A DNA stretch of 64,000 nucleotides from Neoechinorhynchus agilis (GCA_051530055.1 CM121342.1:5580001-5644000); one strand, 5' to 3'; numbered from the stretch's first letter, positions 46,940 through 57,879 are shown. Numbers and translations: made by a program. The notes: generated by a model from the sequence alone, not told the origin.

Positions 46940-48464
46940 TCATAAGCCAACAATCATGTCCACTCGAAAAATGGCTCGAACTGGTCTATGGTCGCTGAAT
47001 TTGATTTTTTCAACGCTTCCATATTCACAAGCTAACACACATCCTGGTCGTGTGCTGTCGCTTACTTCGTCGGAAAAGTAAAACAAACCAGGCGAATTGA
47101 TTCCGACCAGAATTCTATCTGGCCAAGCCGGTCTTCGGCTAACTAATTTTCCATCTGGACTTGATGGTCCATCGTAAAACTGGTACGTATCCGTGTTGTG
47201 GATGTATTTAAAAGTAGGCTTAAACCTAATTGGCGTCTCATGATATCCAATGAATGTTTTTCCTTTTTGTCTTTCAATCCGAAGTTGGTCGTACTCAATC
47301 AGCTTCAAGTATTGTCGTTCCTTTAGTGCTAAAGACAATTCGTCGAAGTCTGTAATCATCTGATTAACCGATGCGTCAGTATTTTGAGATTTCGTTGGAC
47401 ACAGGGAATTTAGCCTATAGTTTAAATCACCCATAAAGAAGACGAAATCGTTTTCATCGATTTTCCTTTGATTCCCTTTCCCGTCGCTTATCTTGAGCTC
47501 CTGATGAACTGCATTGTAATCTTCATTTCGTTCCGAAACGGCAAAATCATGAGCGTGAAAATGAGCTCCGACAAAACAAATCGATGTTTCGTGTAATTTC
47601 AATCCGACAGCAACTGCTCCTTTGTTAAATGGGATATTAGATGGTCCTCGAGGCAGTGAACCTTTAGCGACCTCATTTATATAAATCAAAATGTCCTCTC
47701 TGGCATATACGAGAAGCGCGAGCGATGATAACTTTGAGAAATCAAGTAGGATAAATCTTGACATTGGTGGCACTGTGATAGATTTTGTTCCTATAAACTG
47801 AGAATAAAGAAGCAGAAACCTTGGGACTCAAACATAAGAATGAACCATTGTGCCAAATCTCGAGCAATGGATAACAGCAAATAGGACGGATAAGGACTCC
47901 GATCAAAGCAACCTTTAAATATACCCGGAAATGGTAATGGTTGAAAAACGCATAAGAATCAATTGATTTTCAAAAATAGAGAATCAATGAGCCGTAAAAA
48001 TTCACTGTCATTCTATTTTTATACAATGTACAAATATTCCATTTAGATTGAAACCTGTCGAGCAGCGATGTGCGATGGCAGACGCCTAAGAATATTTTGG
48101 CTAAAAAGCGGTTCAAAAGAGGTGCTAAACCGAATTATTTGGAACAAATTCTAGGATTAATGTTGTTGATAGCGTCTAGAATTAGATTATTGTACCAAGC
48201 GATCCGTTCATTCTCTTTCAATACTTGAGAGTCTGGTTCACTGGTTTCCAATTCTTGTAAAGCAATAGCGAACAAGGCCACATCTTTGGTATGGTTACCA
48301 CTGAACCAATCAATCAGATGATTTTTCGTCGCCTGTGTTCTATCAGAAGGGAAATAACAGTTTACATTAAAAGTTCCGCAGAATATAGTGACTTGTGTTC
48401 GTTTGGACGAGTCATTTTGTTTGTGTGATTCAGTATTTTTGACTTGAACTCCCGCTGATGCCAT
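46940..48464 (-). CDS. Inositol polyphosphate 5-phosphatase, paralogue 2
   Basis: Same family as the gene at 43104-45231. Exon 1 starts at ATG 48464 and carries VTIFCGTFNVNCYF and VALFAIALQELE. A short middle exon is likely near 47925-47847 (FDRSPYPSYLLLSIARDL), but its borders are unproven. The last exon (47797-46940) carries LSSLALLVYAREDI, FNKGAVAVGLKLH, CFVGAHFHAHDFAVSERNED, FVFFMGDLNYRLNSL, RRPAWPDRILVG and KIKFSDHRPV. The usual GNKGA becomes FNKGA, and AWTDRI becomes AWPDRI. The catalytic Asp, Asn and His residues remain. No added domains. The first ATG sits in a good context (aaggATGg). Confidence 0.8.
46953..47119. repeat. Near-identical 167-bp tract shared by both 5-phosphatases (copy 2)
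   Basis: Partner of 43126-43292, with one base difference. The abrupt edges inside otherwise diverged exons are typical of a gene-conversion tract. Confidence 0.9.
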
Positions 48465-49247
48465 CCTTCAAATACGTACTTCTGACAAACGTTCTATGCT
48501 TTCCGTTCTACTCAAGGAATTACTCATTACTTTAAAAACTGTTTTACTTACTTGTCGTTTATATGGCCGAGGAGACAGCTAAATTTATCGAGAGAAAAAA
48601 CGAATGTGCTTTTTTTTTGAAAACAACCCCTTTCCCTCAGTGTAACACAATTAACATTAAAACATAATGTGATTGTGAGCGTATATTTTGCTCCGTATCG
48701 CAAAATAAGATCCATTCAAGAAAGTTTAGGACTAAGTTCACGGTTTTTTTGCAAATGTCAACAAAAAAACACCCCCACGAGCGGATCCTTTTAAAACAGG
48801 ACGTATTAATAGTTTGCAGTTTCAAGAGCCGGTTAAAAATACAAACGCCTCAATCCGTCGTTCTACTTCTTTTTTTATAACCTCTAGTGCTGTCGGATCA
48901 AGCACTGCAGAATTTTTAACCTTGGAAAATGGTTGGTCGCAAACCAGCAATATTATTAGAGATTTAGAAAGGGCAAATGCTGGGTTCTCAAGGCTCCTTT
49001 ATTTTTCCATTTCGGAATTTTGAGAGCTTCTATATATAGTTTTAAATCCCTAACTCTGTGCGACACGAGCGAAAAGTAATATCAAATACCGAATACCCAT
49101 TTTTGCCGGTGTGCCATAATGTTTAAACAAAACAATTTTTATCAAGTATCAATGTGCGGGTTACCGAGTCTTCAAAAATAGAAAAATTCAATGGCCTTGG
49201 ATTAACAAACTCAAAAAACTGACTGAGTTTGACGTTCCGTAGTTGTT

Positions 49248-49500
49248 TCGAGGTGGTCAAGTGGACTAAGGCTCCAGATTCCAGTTAGTTGGGTCAGCGG
49301 GTTCGAATCCACTGTCGCCAGAGGGAGAAACAATCAAAAGGGACGAAATATCTCGTTGAAGGGAGAACTCGCTGATGACAATCGTCTCTTCGGGAGGTAT
49401 CTGAGGATCTGGAGGCGTTCAGGGGTGATTTTATGCGTTTCGCTGAACCAGATCGGTGGGTTGTGTGCCCAATGAAAAATAATCAGCCGTGGAAAAAGGC
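49248..49500 (+). mobile_element. tRNA-derived SINE, copy 1
   Basis: A tRNA-like head begins 'tcgaggtggtcaagtggact' (A-box region) and contains the B box 'gggttcgaatcc' at 49299-49310. The body follows with 'gggacgaaatatctcgttga', 'agaactcgctgatgac' and 'cttcgggaggtatctgagga'. Two other copies lie at 53.9 and 54.4 kb on the minus strand. The head most resembles a type II (Leu/Ser-like) tRNA. Confidence 0.75.
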
Positions 49501-49658
49501 AGCACATTGGTGCTGAATAAAAGTTACCGCCTTCAAAAATGAGTTTTGATTGAACGAATGAACATGCTATTTTCTTTTTAAAGAAAACAACATTTCCAAC
49601 GAGCTCATTGCTATGGAAACTACAGTAAATACAAAAAGACGAACGCAAAACCTTTAAA

Positions 49659-50063
49659 ATGGGGCAGTCGGTGGTCAGTTTTGCATGTGTGCTGGATCGT
49701 TTTAGCGTTAATGAAAACAATTCGTGCCTAACGAGCTGCAAGAAGAAAAAGAACGATTTTAAAAGAAAATCCTCGGAGGTACTACCGGTTGATGAGTTCA
49801 TTACTGAACATTCAACAATGCTCGTGAAACGGCATGTTCCTACGGATTGTCTATACTCTCAACCATTCTCATTTGTGTGGGATTTAAAAGGACACGAACG
49901 AGACAAAGAACAAGACACTGCTTCTGAAGTGATTCCACCATTAAAAGTACCGATCACGAAATTGATGGATGTTCGTTACGATGCGAAAGTGCGATACAAG
50001 AAATTCCTGAGTTACGAGCGAGGTGTCCTTAGGATAGAAAATAAACCTGTCGAATTTAGTTAG
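49659..50063 (+). CDS. Small basic orphan protein, 134 aa
   Basis: ATG 49659 lies in a good context (aaaATGg) and opens a frame to TAG at 50063. The protein begins MGQSVVSFACVLDRFSVNEN, has a basic CKKKKNDFKRKS patch at about residues 46-57, and a Lys/Tyr/Arg-rich end (DAKVRYKKFLSYERGVLRIE). No signal peptide or membrane segment. I recognise no family. Its stop lies about 130 bases from the convergent stop of the helicase gene at 50192. Regular codon use and position between two genes support a real gene. Glycine at position 2 does not by itself make an N-myristoylation site, since residue 6 is Val. Confidence 0.55.
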   Translation: MGQSVVSFACVLDRFSVNENNSCLTSCKKKKNDFKRKSSEVLPVDEFITEHSTMLVKRHVPTDCLYSQPFSFVWDLKGHERDKEQDTASEVIPPLKVPITKLMDVRYDAKVRYKKFLSYERGVLRIENKPVEFS

Positions 50064-50191
50064 TAATAAATGGCTTTTTTTAGCGTACGCTCAGTTCGGA
50101 TAACTTAAGAAGATTTGATCGACTCAAACAATTTTCGAAAAAAATGATCAACTCACAATAAGAAGACTGCTCACAAAAACTGTTCGGTGGT

Positions 50192-53100
50192 CTAGTCCGA
50201 ATCTTCAAACCTAATCACCTTTGGATTGTCTATCGGCTCATTAATATTGATTTTCAACTTTCGTTTCTTAGACCGCGAGTCCCTCAGACTTCCACATTTG
50301 ATGAAAACGTCCGGTCGTGATAGCAATCCAAGTGAAAGTGCTACGTGACTGAACACGAGATTTCCTATATTACAAACGTCTTTTAAAGGATGTGCACTGT
50401 ATTGCAGAATAATCATTTCATATAGTTTTAGAGCCATTGTTTTAGCTTCCTCTAGGCTTTCGACATAATCCACAATACGCTTCATGTGAGTAACATCAAT
50501 TGGCACAATAATTTCCTCTAAGACAATCTGCGATTCGTTCTTTAAATACTCGACCATCTCCATTTCGCAATGCTGTAAGAAAATAACCGACTCTCCTGGC
50601 GCACCAGCTCGTCCACACCGTCCAGTCTTCTCGACGTAATCTGAATTATTCCTTGGAACATCGAAATGTACGACAACGTCCAGTTCTGGCATATCAAGAC
50701 CAAATGAAGCAACATCGGTGGCAAGCAGGAACTTTACTTTGGATTTACGAAATCTGAAAAATACTCGAGTCTTTTCACGAGTATCCATTTCACCCCGCAA
50801 TTGCATCCCGTGAAGATTGAACACGCCGCTTAAAATGAGCTGGTAAAATTTTACGATTGCATTTGAGGCCATGAACACGAGCACCTTTTTCCCTTCGTTA
50901 GAATATTTAGTGAGTAAGGACACAAGTGTCAATAAACGCGTTTTAAATTGTACTCTAAAATGAACCTTTGAGGATTCAACGATAGATCGATGGTAGCAGA
51001 TTTGTAGAGAAAATTAGAGGAATTAAATGAAGGGCGAAAATGGGTATGAAATGCCGAAGAGTCCCAGATAGCAAGACGAGAAAAGAAACATCTAAGCGTA
51101 TTTTTAACAAAGAAATATTCTGCTTAAATCCTCAAAGCTTCAATTTACAATATCGCCCAATTATCGAAGGTGGAAGTCGAGTGCGTTTAGATACGCAAAA
51201 CTTCTTAAATTGTGCAATATGTGAGAAACGCAGTGTAAATGCTTCAATTTCATCGGTCACCTTGACGGATACCAGCACGACTTGCTTTGGTTTCGATCTG
51301 AATAATCGCATTATCTCGTCGATTTCGTCCAAATGCCCTCGATTGATTACGTGTTCTACCTCATCGATCACCAAAAGCTCGATATTCTCATAGTCCCAAT
51401 CTTCAGTGTTTTGTAAGTGATGTAACAATCGTCCGGGAGTTGCCGTAACCACAACGCATCCTTTTTGGAGTTGCTTCTTTTCATCGCTATAAGAAGCAGC
51501 GTTCACGAGGGCGCAATGAGAGCGACCATGAGCGAGTGCCAGTTCACTTAATCGTGGTAGTATCCACGTGCATAGACGAAGAAAATTGGGACTTTAGGAA
51601 TTTTACTATGTCCTGAAGACTGTCTCTTGCAGTTCTTTGCCATACTGGCCAATCTTCTCGGATATCATTCTCACAGGTGCTCCTGCACGAAACCGATATA
51701 CCTCGATCGGACAGATTCTCACCAAAACATACTTCCCCCCCAACGAACTGACATATTCTCACCCAAATGGATATCCCCCGGACGGACAGATTGCCACCTA
51801 ACCGGACATCCTTCAGACCGGACAGATTCTCACCCGAATAGACATCCCCGAACGGACAGATTGCCACCCGAATGAACACCCTTCGAATGGATATTCTCAC
51901 CCAAACGGACAGATTCTCACCCGAACGGACTTTCCTCGAATGGATATCCTCCTAACGGTCATCCTTCCAACCGGACATTCTCGCCCGAATGGACATCCCT
52001 CCGAACAGACATCCTTCCAACCCCTCGGATTCCTAACCGAATAGATATTTTCACCCGAACGGACTTCCCTCGAATGGGCATCCCTCCGAACGGGCATTCC
52101 CACCCGACCGTACGGATTCTCAACCGAATGGATATCCTCCGAATGGATATTCTCACCCAAACGGACAGATTCTCACCCGAACGGATTTCCCTCAAATGGA
52201 TATCCTCCTAACGGTCATCCTTCCAACCGGGCATTCTCACCCGAATGGACATCCCTCGGAACGGACATCCTTCCAACCGCTCGGATTCCCAACCGAATAG
52301 ATATTTTCACCCGAACGGACTTCCCTCGAATGGGCATCCCTCCGAACGGGCATTCCCACCCGACCGTACGGATTCTCAACCGAATGGATATTCTCACCCG
52401 AACGGACTTCCCTCGAATGGATATCCCTCCGAACGGGCATTCCCACCCGACCGTACGGATTCTCAACCGAATGGATATTCTCACCCGACCGGACAGATTC
52501 TCAACCAAACGGACTTCCCTCGAATGGGCATCCCTCCGAACAGGCAGTTCCACCCGACCGTACAGATTCTCACCCGACCGGACAGATTCTCAACCAAACG
52601 GACTTCCCTCGAATGGATATCCCTCCGAACGGGCACTCCCACCCGACCGTACGGATTCTCACCCGACCGTACGGATTCTCACCGACCGGACAGATTCTCA
52701 ACCAAACGGACTTCCCTCGAATGGGCATCCCTCCGAACGGGCACTCCCACCCGACCGTACGGATTCTCACCCGACCGGACAGATTCTCAACCAAACGGAC
52801 TTCCCTCGAATGGGCATCCCTCCGAACGGGCACTCCCACCCGACCGTACGGATTCTCACCCAAACGGACAGATTCTCACGCGAACGGACTTCCCTCGAAT
52901 GGATATCCCTCCGAACGGGCACTCCCACCCGACCGTACGGATTCTCACCCAAACGGACAGATTCTCAACCAAACGGACTTCCCTCGAATGGGCATCCCTC
53001 CGAACGGGCATTCCCACCCGACCGGACAGATTCTCACCCGAATGGATCCGATTTTTTTGAGCAACTTTGAACTCGAGTGCTTCTGAGGACTCAAAATAAA

Positions 53101-53553
53101 TAAGGGTTCTATTCTTCGTGTATTTTATAAAAGTGTAATTATAAACTTTTAGGAAGCACGTGGAAATAGCCAGCTTACAAGATCGGCTACTTGAAGACAC
53201 GATTCTCTACTCGGGCTAATAATTATAGCACCCGTTCCACTTTGGTGCTTAAATCGAATCAATCGAAGCCGTTCAAATATCGGTAGGACATATGAGAGCG
53301 TCTTCCCACTTCCAGTGAACGACGAGATGAACACGGAGGATCCAGCACAGAGGTGAGGTATAGTCCATGCTTGTACCTTCGTCAACTTCTTGAATATTTT
53401 CATTTTGTTTAGATGATCGAGAGTTTTTGAAGACACGAAACTTGATAAATCCGCGAATGTAAATTTAGAGAAAATGCTGTTTGATAGTCGAGTATCTTCT
53501 TTTCTTACTTTTTCGAAAAACTCTCTTATAACATCGATTTCTGGTGCATTCAT
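50192..53553 (-). CDS. Divergent DEAD-box-like RNA helicase, DDX18/Has1-like
   Basis: Related to the DDX18/Has1 ribosome-biogenesis helicases. Exon 1 (53553-53179) encodes KLTKVQAWTIPHL (Q-motif region), SSFTGSGKTLSYVLPIFERL (motif I) and ISPSRE (Ia). Exon 2 (about 51590-51149) encodes VVTATPGRLLHHLQNTEDW and LLVIDEVEHV (motif II). Exon 3 (50952-50192) encodes KVLVFMAS, LLATDVASFGLDMP (motif V), YVEKTGRCGRAGAPGE (motif VI) and the Has1-like SAHPLKDVCNIGNL. A Lys/Arg-rich tail follows. Motif II is DEVE instead of DEAD, motif III lacks SAT, and motif VI lacks the usual HRxGR start, so activity may be altered. The first intron is filled by an 88-bp satellite; its acceptor is not resolved. The start is the first ATG (MNAPEIDVI). 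Confidence 0.8.
51690..53045. repeat. Satellite of ~20-bp subunits in ~88-bp higher-order units, within the helicase intron
   Basis: Subunits such as 'cggattctcacccgaacgga', 'cttccctcgaatgggcat' and 'ccctccgaacgggcattccc' alternate. In the right half they form ~88-base units (word 'cttccctcgaatgg' near 52710, 52800, 52888, 52976). The left part (51690-52200) is more diverged. Lack of stop codons leaves several frames open for 80-270 codons on both strands, which are by-products of the repeat. Confidence 0.92.
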
Positions 53554-53745
53554 TATTTTCTCTAGAATCAACGGAACATTATGTTAAGAATTCAATCGTT
53601 CGTCTTCTCTCTCTCTCGCAAATACTCTTGAGAAAAATTAAAAAGATAAAATCTCCATTGTTTCTAGACGATAAAGAGAAAGAATCCGTGTCGTTTGTGG
53701 AGCTTAAGATGTAAGCAAGAATCTCCCGGTTTCTGGGAAAATTCT

Positions 53746-53826
53746 CGACGAGGGTGGGATTCGAACCCACGCGGGATAACCCATTAGATTAGCAGTCTAA
53801 CGCCTTAACCGCTCGGCCACCTCGTC
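53746..53826 (-). tRNA. tRNA-Ser (anticodon GCU)
   Basis: Reverse complement begins GACGAGGTGGCCGAGCGG and ends with acceptor strand CCTCGTC followed by discriminator G. The anticodon loop shows GCT, reading AGC/AGU serine codons. A long variable arm (ATGGGTTATCCCGC region) is present, as expected for serine, and the B box is GGGTTCGAATCCC. No intron. The cloverleaf looks intact, so the gene is probably functional. It lies about 195 bases from the helicase start. Confidence 0.95.
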
Positions 53827-53864
53827 CGAAGTGGAAACGAAAATATCAATGTGTCGCCTATTAT

Positions 53865-54030
53865 GAGACGGCTGTTTCCCGATCCTCGGATACCTCCGGG
53901 AGGCGGGACTCATCGGTGAGTTTTCTCTTCCCTTCAAGGAGGTATTTCGTCCCCTTTTTGGTGGTAACGGATTCGAACCACCAGACCTTAATCGGGATCA
54001 CGGGCATTAGTCCACTTGACCACCTCGACC
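53865..54030 (-). mobile_element. tRNA-derived SINE, copy 2
   Basis: On the minus strand it begins 'cgaggtggtcaagtggacta', has B box 'ggttcgaatcc' (53968-53978) and continues 'gggacgaaatacctccttga', 'gaaaactcaccgatga' and 'cccggaggtatccgagga', in the same order as the 49.2-kb copy. It sits next to the true tRNA-Ser gene but has a different head. Confidence 0.75.
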
Positions 54031-54334
54031 CAACTACGGGACAGCTGTGTGATAATAGGCCACACATCGATATAAGTTACCGGCTGGCCAATCTTCATTC
54101 GTCGTTTCGCCTTAAATGTTAATGGCCAGCCGGGTAGAAATTAAAATGATTTTTAAAATCCGATATTTCGGCGCAATCTTGTACGCTTTTATCAAGGTTG
54201 TTTGAAAGTAAATGAAAAGAAACTCTTTTAGGACATCGCTTGCTCGGCTTTTAAGTTTTCCTTTTTAGCATGAAGCCACACCGATCTCTTACATCTCAAA
54301 AACTTACGGTTATGAGTTTGTTGTTGTACGACCT

Positions 54335-54500
54335 CTCGAGGAAGCTCGACCCATCAGTGAGTTTCCTCTTTCCTTCATCGAGGTATTTCGTCCCGGAATC
54401 GAACCCATCCACCCTGAAACAGGCAGGGAGAGGGTTCGAATCACTAAGGCCATCCAATCTAACTTTGAAAGACAAAGCATTCGGTCCACTTGGGCACAAA
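54335..54500 (-). mobile_element. tRNA-derived SINE, copy 3 (rearranged head)
   Basis: The body words 'gggacgaaatacctcgatga' and 'gaggaaactcactgatggg' are shared with copies 1 and 2. The head is longer and holds a second B-box-like word ('gggttcgaatc' at 54434-54444) in the opposite orientation, which suggests insertion or fusion of two tRNA-like pieces. Confidence 0.65.
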
Positions 54501-54700
54501 CGGATTACGTCGTCCTGTGAGAAGTATTCGAGATAAAAACTCTTCTACTGTGAGATATCCTAGTCAATCTTCAAGACTCAAACGGTGGCACAAACAACTT
54601 TGGAGAATTTTTCCTACGGCAATCTGAAATCGGTTCGTAGTCCAATACAAAATTTACCATTCTTATAGTTGTGTCTTTGATTTCAATCGGGGGGAATTCC

Positions 54701-54856
54701 AATTTATTGATAGTTGCAACCTTATTAACCTCCCCGATGACTGATTTGTACGAATTTTCGTCTGCTTGCAGACCTCTTCAGGTATTGTTTCCGAGACGAA
54801 AATTCGTACAAATCAGTCATCGGGGAGGTCAATAAGGTTGCAACTACCAATAAATT
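54701..54856. repeat. Fold-back element with 63-bp arms and 30-nt loop
   Basis: The arms 54701-54763 and 54794-54856 are reverse complements with about two mismatches. The inner arm contains 'acctccccgatgactgattt'. RNA from either strand would form one long hairpin. No coding capacity. Family differs from the 182-bp element. Confidence 0.85.
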
Positions 54857-54869
54857 CTATTAGTTCTAT

Positions 54870-55690
54870 TGAAAGGGGAGTAAAAATTCGAAGTAGCGCT
54901 TAAATACGCAATTTTTTAAAATTAAAGAAACGGAACTTAATCGTGGCTTGCACTGTCGTTTTAAAAAATTTTGCTCGACAAGCTTCTTAATTTAAATTGC
55001 TTTTTTTTGACTGGTTACATTTTTTATTATTTTCTTTAAAAAATTAAACCTTAGTAAATGAAACCCTAGATTTTGCCAAGTGCTACGTTGAGAGTTAGCT
55101 TTAGAAATCCAATGGCGTTTGTACATTTATGGTTTCAATATTAAAATTCATCTTCATGCCGGAGCACTACAAGGAAATCAATTTACTAACGATTGATGTT
55201 TACGGGGACTTTTATGATTAACTGACAAGTCTTTTCGGCTAAGATCGATTTTTTTCGATCACGAAGAAACCACCTACGAATTTAGAAATAAGCGATTTTA
55301 TTGACCCCTTTGCCAAAAGAAGGCTTTAATATTCGATAACGTAAAAAGTGATCACTGCAAAAAGGTTTATGTATATTTACGTACTTTTGAGAAGTTGGAA
55401 ATTACATAGAAATTGGCTAGCACAAAAGTTGGTTGGTTTAGGGAAATGAATTTTGAAGTACCGAGAAAATGATGGGGAAAATAGAAAAAATTAAAATAAC
55501 GATTGCTACTAACAAAAATTTATTTTCCTGATTTTGAGATAATCGTTGTTAGGTACTCGAACTGAAGTGATCGGAAGTCTTAAATTTGTGGAGACGGAAT
55601 TCTATTGGCTGGCGTAAAGTTAGGTTGACCAATAAACATCGAAAGCCTAAAAAATTTAAAATCAGTTAGTTTTTTCTCACAAACATATTT
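54870..55690. other. AT-rich spacer downstream of the homeobox gene; no gene seen
   Basis: No frame or structured repeat is supported. It is the 3' flank of the minus-strand homeobox gene. Confidence 0.45.
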
Positions 55691-55694
55691 TAAT

Positions 55695-56334
55695 CTAATA
55701 TTGTTTCTTATCCACGTCATGTTCACAATCTTCCGTTTTTTTCTGTGCTTGTTTTTCGCTCTTGCGAAATCTCGCTCTTCTGTTCTGGAACCAGACCTAA
55801 ATCTAATTGAATAACATAAATTATCCGCATTTAAGTACCTGAACTCTTCCTTCGGTCAGCTCTAGTATTTGGGCAAGTTCTTCTCTCATGTAAAAATCAG
55901 GGTAGTGTGTTTGTCTAAATGCACTTTCAAGGTATCTAAGTTGATGGACAGAGTACGTTGTCCTGACTCTCCTTTGTTTTCTTCGACTATTCTGGCCCTG
56001 AGCTAAATTCAGCGAAAATTAAAAAAAATTGTTTCTAAAGGGTATTACCGAGTGCAGAAGTAAGTGAGTGCGATTGACTTAAGTCAAACGACGAGTACTG
56101 GGAAGGATAGCTTGTAAATTCGCGATAAAGCGCTTGATTTGATTGTGGAGGAACTGTTGGATATGCAACGTTCGTAAGGGTGTGATGGAACCGCTCAAAA
56201 TGAGCTACAGCGGCACGGACGGCAGCCCCTGGTTGAACCGCGATGTATCCATTTCCACTTGAATCGCCTTGGCAGCACTGTTGCTGAAATGGTCTTTGAG
56301 ATTGCTGACTGTAGTACACTGGGTGCAAATTCAT
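55695..56334 (-). CDS. Paired-like (PRD-class, Q50) homeodomain transcription factor
   Basis: Three exons keep frame: 56334-56049, 56002-55839 and 55796-55695 (183 aa). The N-terminus is Gln/Ser/Tyr-rich without a known domain. The homeodomain opens with [20 protein letters not shown], followed by [20 protein letters not shown] and [20 protein letters not shown]. Gln occupies position 50. The second intron falls between RVQ and VWFQ (homeodomain position 46/47), a site common to PRD-class genes. By eye the closest groups are Phox2, Prrx and Otp, but I cannot assign an orthologue, and no OAR tail or paired domain is seen. Start is the first ATG (MNLHPVYY). Proteins of this class bind TAAT-type dimer sites and often specify neurons. 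Confidence 0.88.
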
Positions 56335-56342
56335 TTTAGACA

Positions 56343-57380
56343 AAATCGAGTTTCTTCTCCCTTTGCACTATTTATACACATATCTTCGCCTTTACGCCAC
56401 CGAATTAGATTTCTGAAATCGAGGAAGCTTAGACGAGTACTGTGTTGACACACCTCCTTAGAGATTTTTCAAGATTTTTTGAGTAGCTCTCTCAAAGGTT
56501 CACGTGTCAATATTGACTTTCCTTCAGACTTAATCATTTGGATTTTACTGCTCCGTCCCACGATTTGCACAATCTCACGAGATTCTATATCAAATTCGGT
56601 GTCGCTGTTTAGACGCGTGTTGTCATCCAGCGACAAGTGATCCAATCAACAGCATTTATGACTAAGCGAATTGATCGAGGTTTCTATTGCAATTGTTCAA
56701 TCTACACTTTATGCATTGTTGCACAATGCTCATGGAATTGATGGTATTTTACGTTCATATGATGATTTGAATACGACTTCTAAATACTTTATTAGAAAAA
56801 CGTGCAAAAGCCTTGCTTAGATGCATTCATTTTTCTAACTTTAAAACTCGAGACAGTTTGTTGTTGAACGACGAATTTGTAATACGAAAAGGATTATTCA
56901 GTGCATTGTTTACTTCGTGTTGTTAGGTTGAACGATTCAAAATGTTTGAACCTTCTATTTCTAAAAAGTCTTACTGGCTCGGACAATATTGGTTAAACTA
57001 TAATAATTCTGTCAAAAGAATTCATTTCTTTTTATTGCCGATTTGTATTCAGATCTTCGATTCTCGTTTGAAATGGTTCGAGCGTCTCATATCGAATAAA
57101 GTAGATAATCTATCTTATGGCCTTATCTTGAAAACCCTTGACAAATGCCATTTCAAAATTGCTTGGAAACTTATATTAAAAATGGATTTTCTTTTGATTC
57201 CAACTTGTCTCGTTTGATCGCAATTCTCCCAAATTGCCGGTTATGAAAGTGTTTTTTCGCAAAAAATTATGGTAAAATCGAACAATTGGCCCCAAGAAAA
57301 CTTGCCAACTAAGTTTATTGAAATATATCGCTCTTTATATTTAAAAAGAGCAATAATTCCGCTCTACTCTGCTGTCCATT
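56343..57380. other. Homeobox upstream region; no gene recognised
   Basis: A 91-codon plus-strand frame at 56942-57217 starts with ATG but is AT-driven and has no domain. The interval probably holds the homeobox gene's promoter. Confidence 0.4.
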
Positions 57381-57386
57381 TGAACT

Positions 57387-57868
57387 TTAGGACAGCAACT
57401 GAATGGCACCCGGGATAACAATTGCGAATGCCCATACAATCGGTTTAGCCATGAACGATCCACGAGTACATCCATTAGTTGGTGATGCTGTTGGTGGTGT
57501 TGGCGCTGGTACATCCAATCCACCCCGATTTTCGAATTCATTACGTTGACGGAGGTTTCTGGCTTCATTCGACTTAGCACTTCTATCTTCTAGCGGATGT
57601 GCAGACCTCTCACCGATACCATCATCTGAATCGTCTTCATGGTAATGATCTCTATTGCCTTTTTCCGAGTGATCATCTTCAACGCCTGAACTGTTGTCAT
57701 CATCACTATTGACCTCCGTTTGTCGTTCATCTTCAAATCCTTGGTTCTCCGTCAAATCGTCCATTTTGCTACAATTAATTAGTGCAACTATACCAAAAGG
57801 AATGTATTTTTCAGGAGCAAGAAATTCTACTTACAGATTAATAACGTAAAGAACAGAAAAGCCTTCAT
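57387..57868 (-). CDS. Small secreted acidic protein, possibly GPI-anchored, 144 aa
   Basis: Two exons keep phase 1: 57868-57835 (11 codons plus one base) and 57787-57387. The spliced product opens MKAFLFFTLLIFALINCS, a clear signal peptide that appears only after splicing. The middle is very acidic (NSDDDNSSGVEDDHS, HEDDSDDGIGE), then Arg/Asn-rich, Pro/Thr-rich (APTPPTASPTNG), and it ends with a hydrophobic tail (PIVWAFAIVIPGAIQLLS), as in GPI-anchored proteins. One CTRGS cysteine is present. I recognise no family; it would be exported or at the cell surface. Confidence 0.7.
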
Positions 57869-57879
57869 TGCTTGAGTTG

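Noticed and set aside
49248-49322. Possible functional tRNA-Leu
   Set aside because: Acceptor and anticodon stems do not pair well, and the body of a SINE follows directly, shared with two other copies.
52245-53070. Long overlapping open frames of 246-271 codons on the plus strand, plus minus-strand frames
   Set aside because: They arise from a stop-poor 88-bp satellite in the helicase intron; several frames on both strands are open at once.
54433-54444. B-box word on the plus strand that could mark another tRNA gene
   Set aside because: No cloverleaf can be drawn around it; it belongs to the rearranged head of SINE copy 3.
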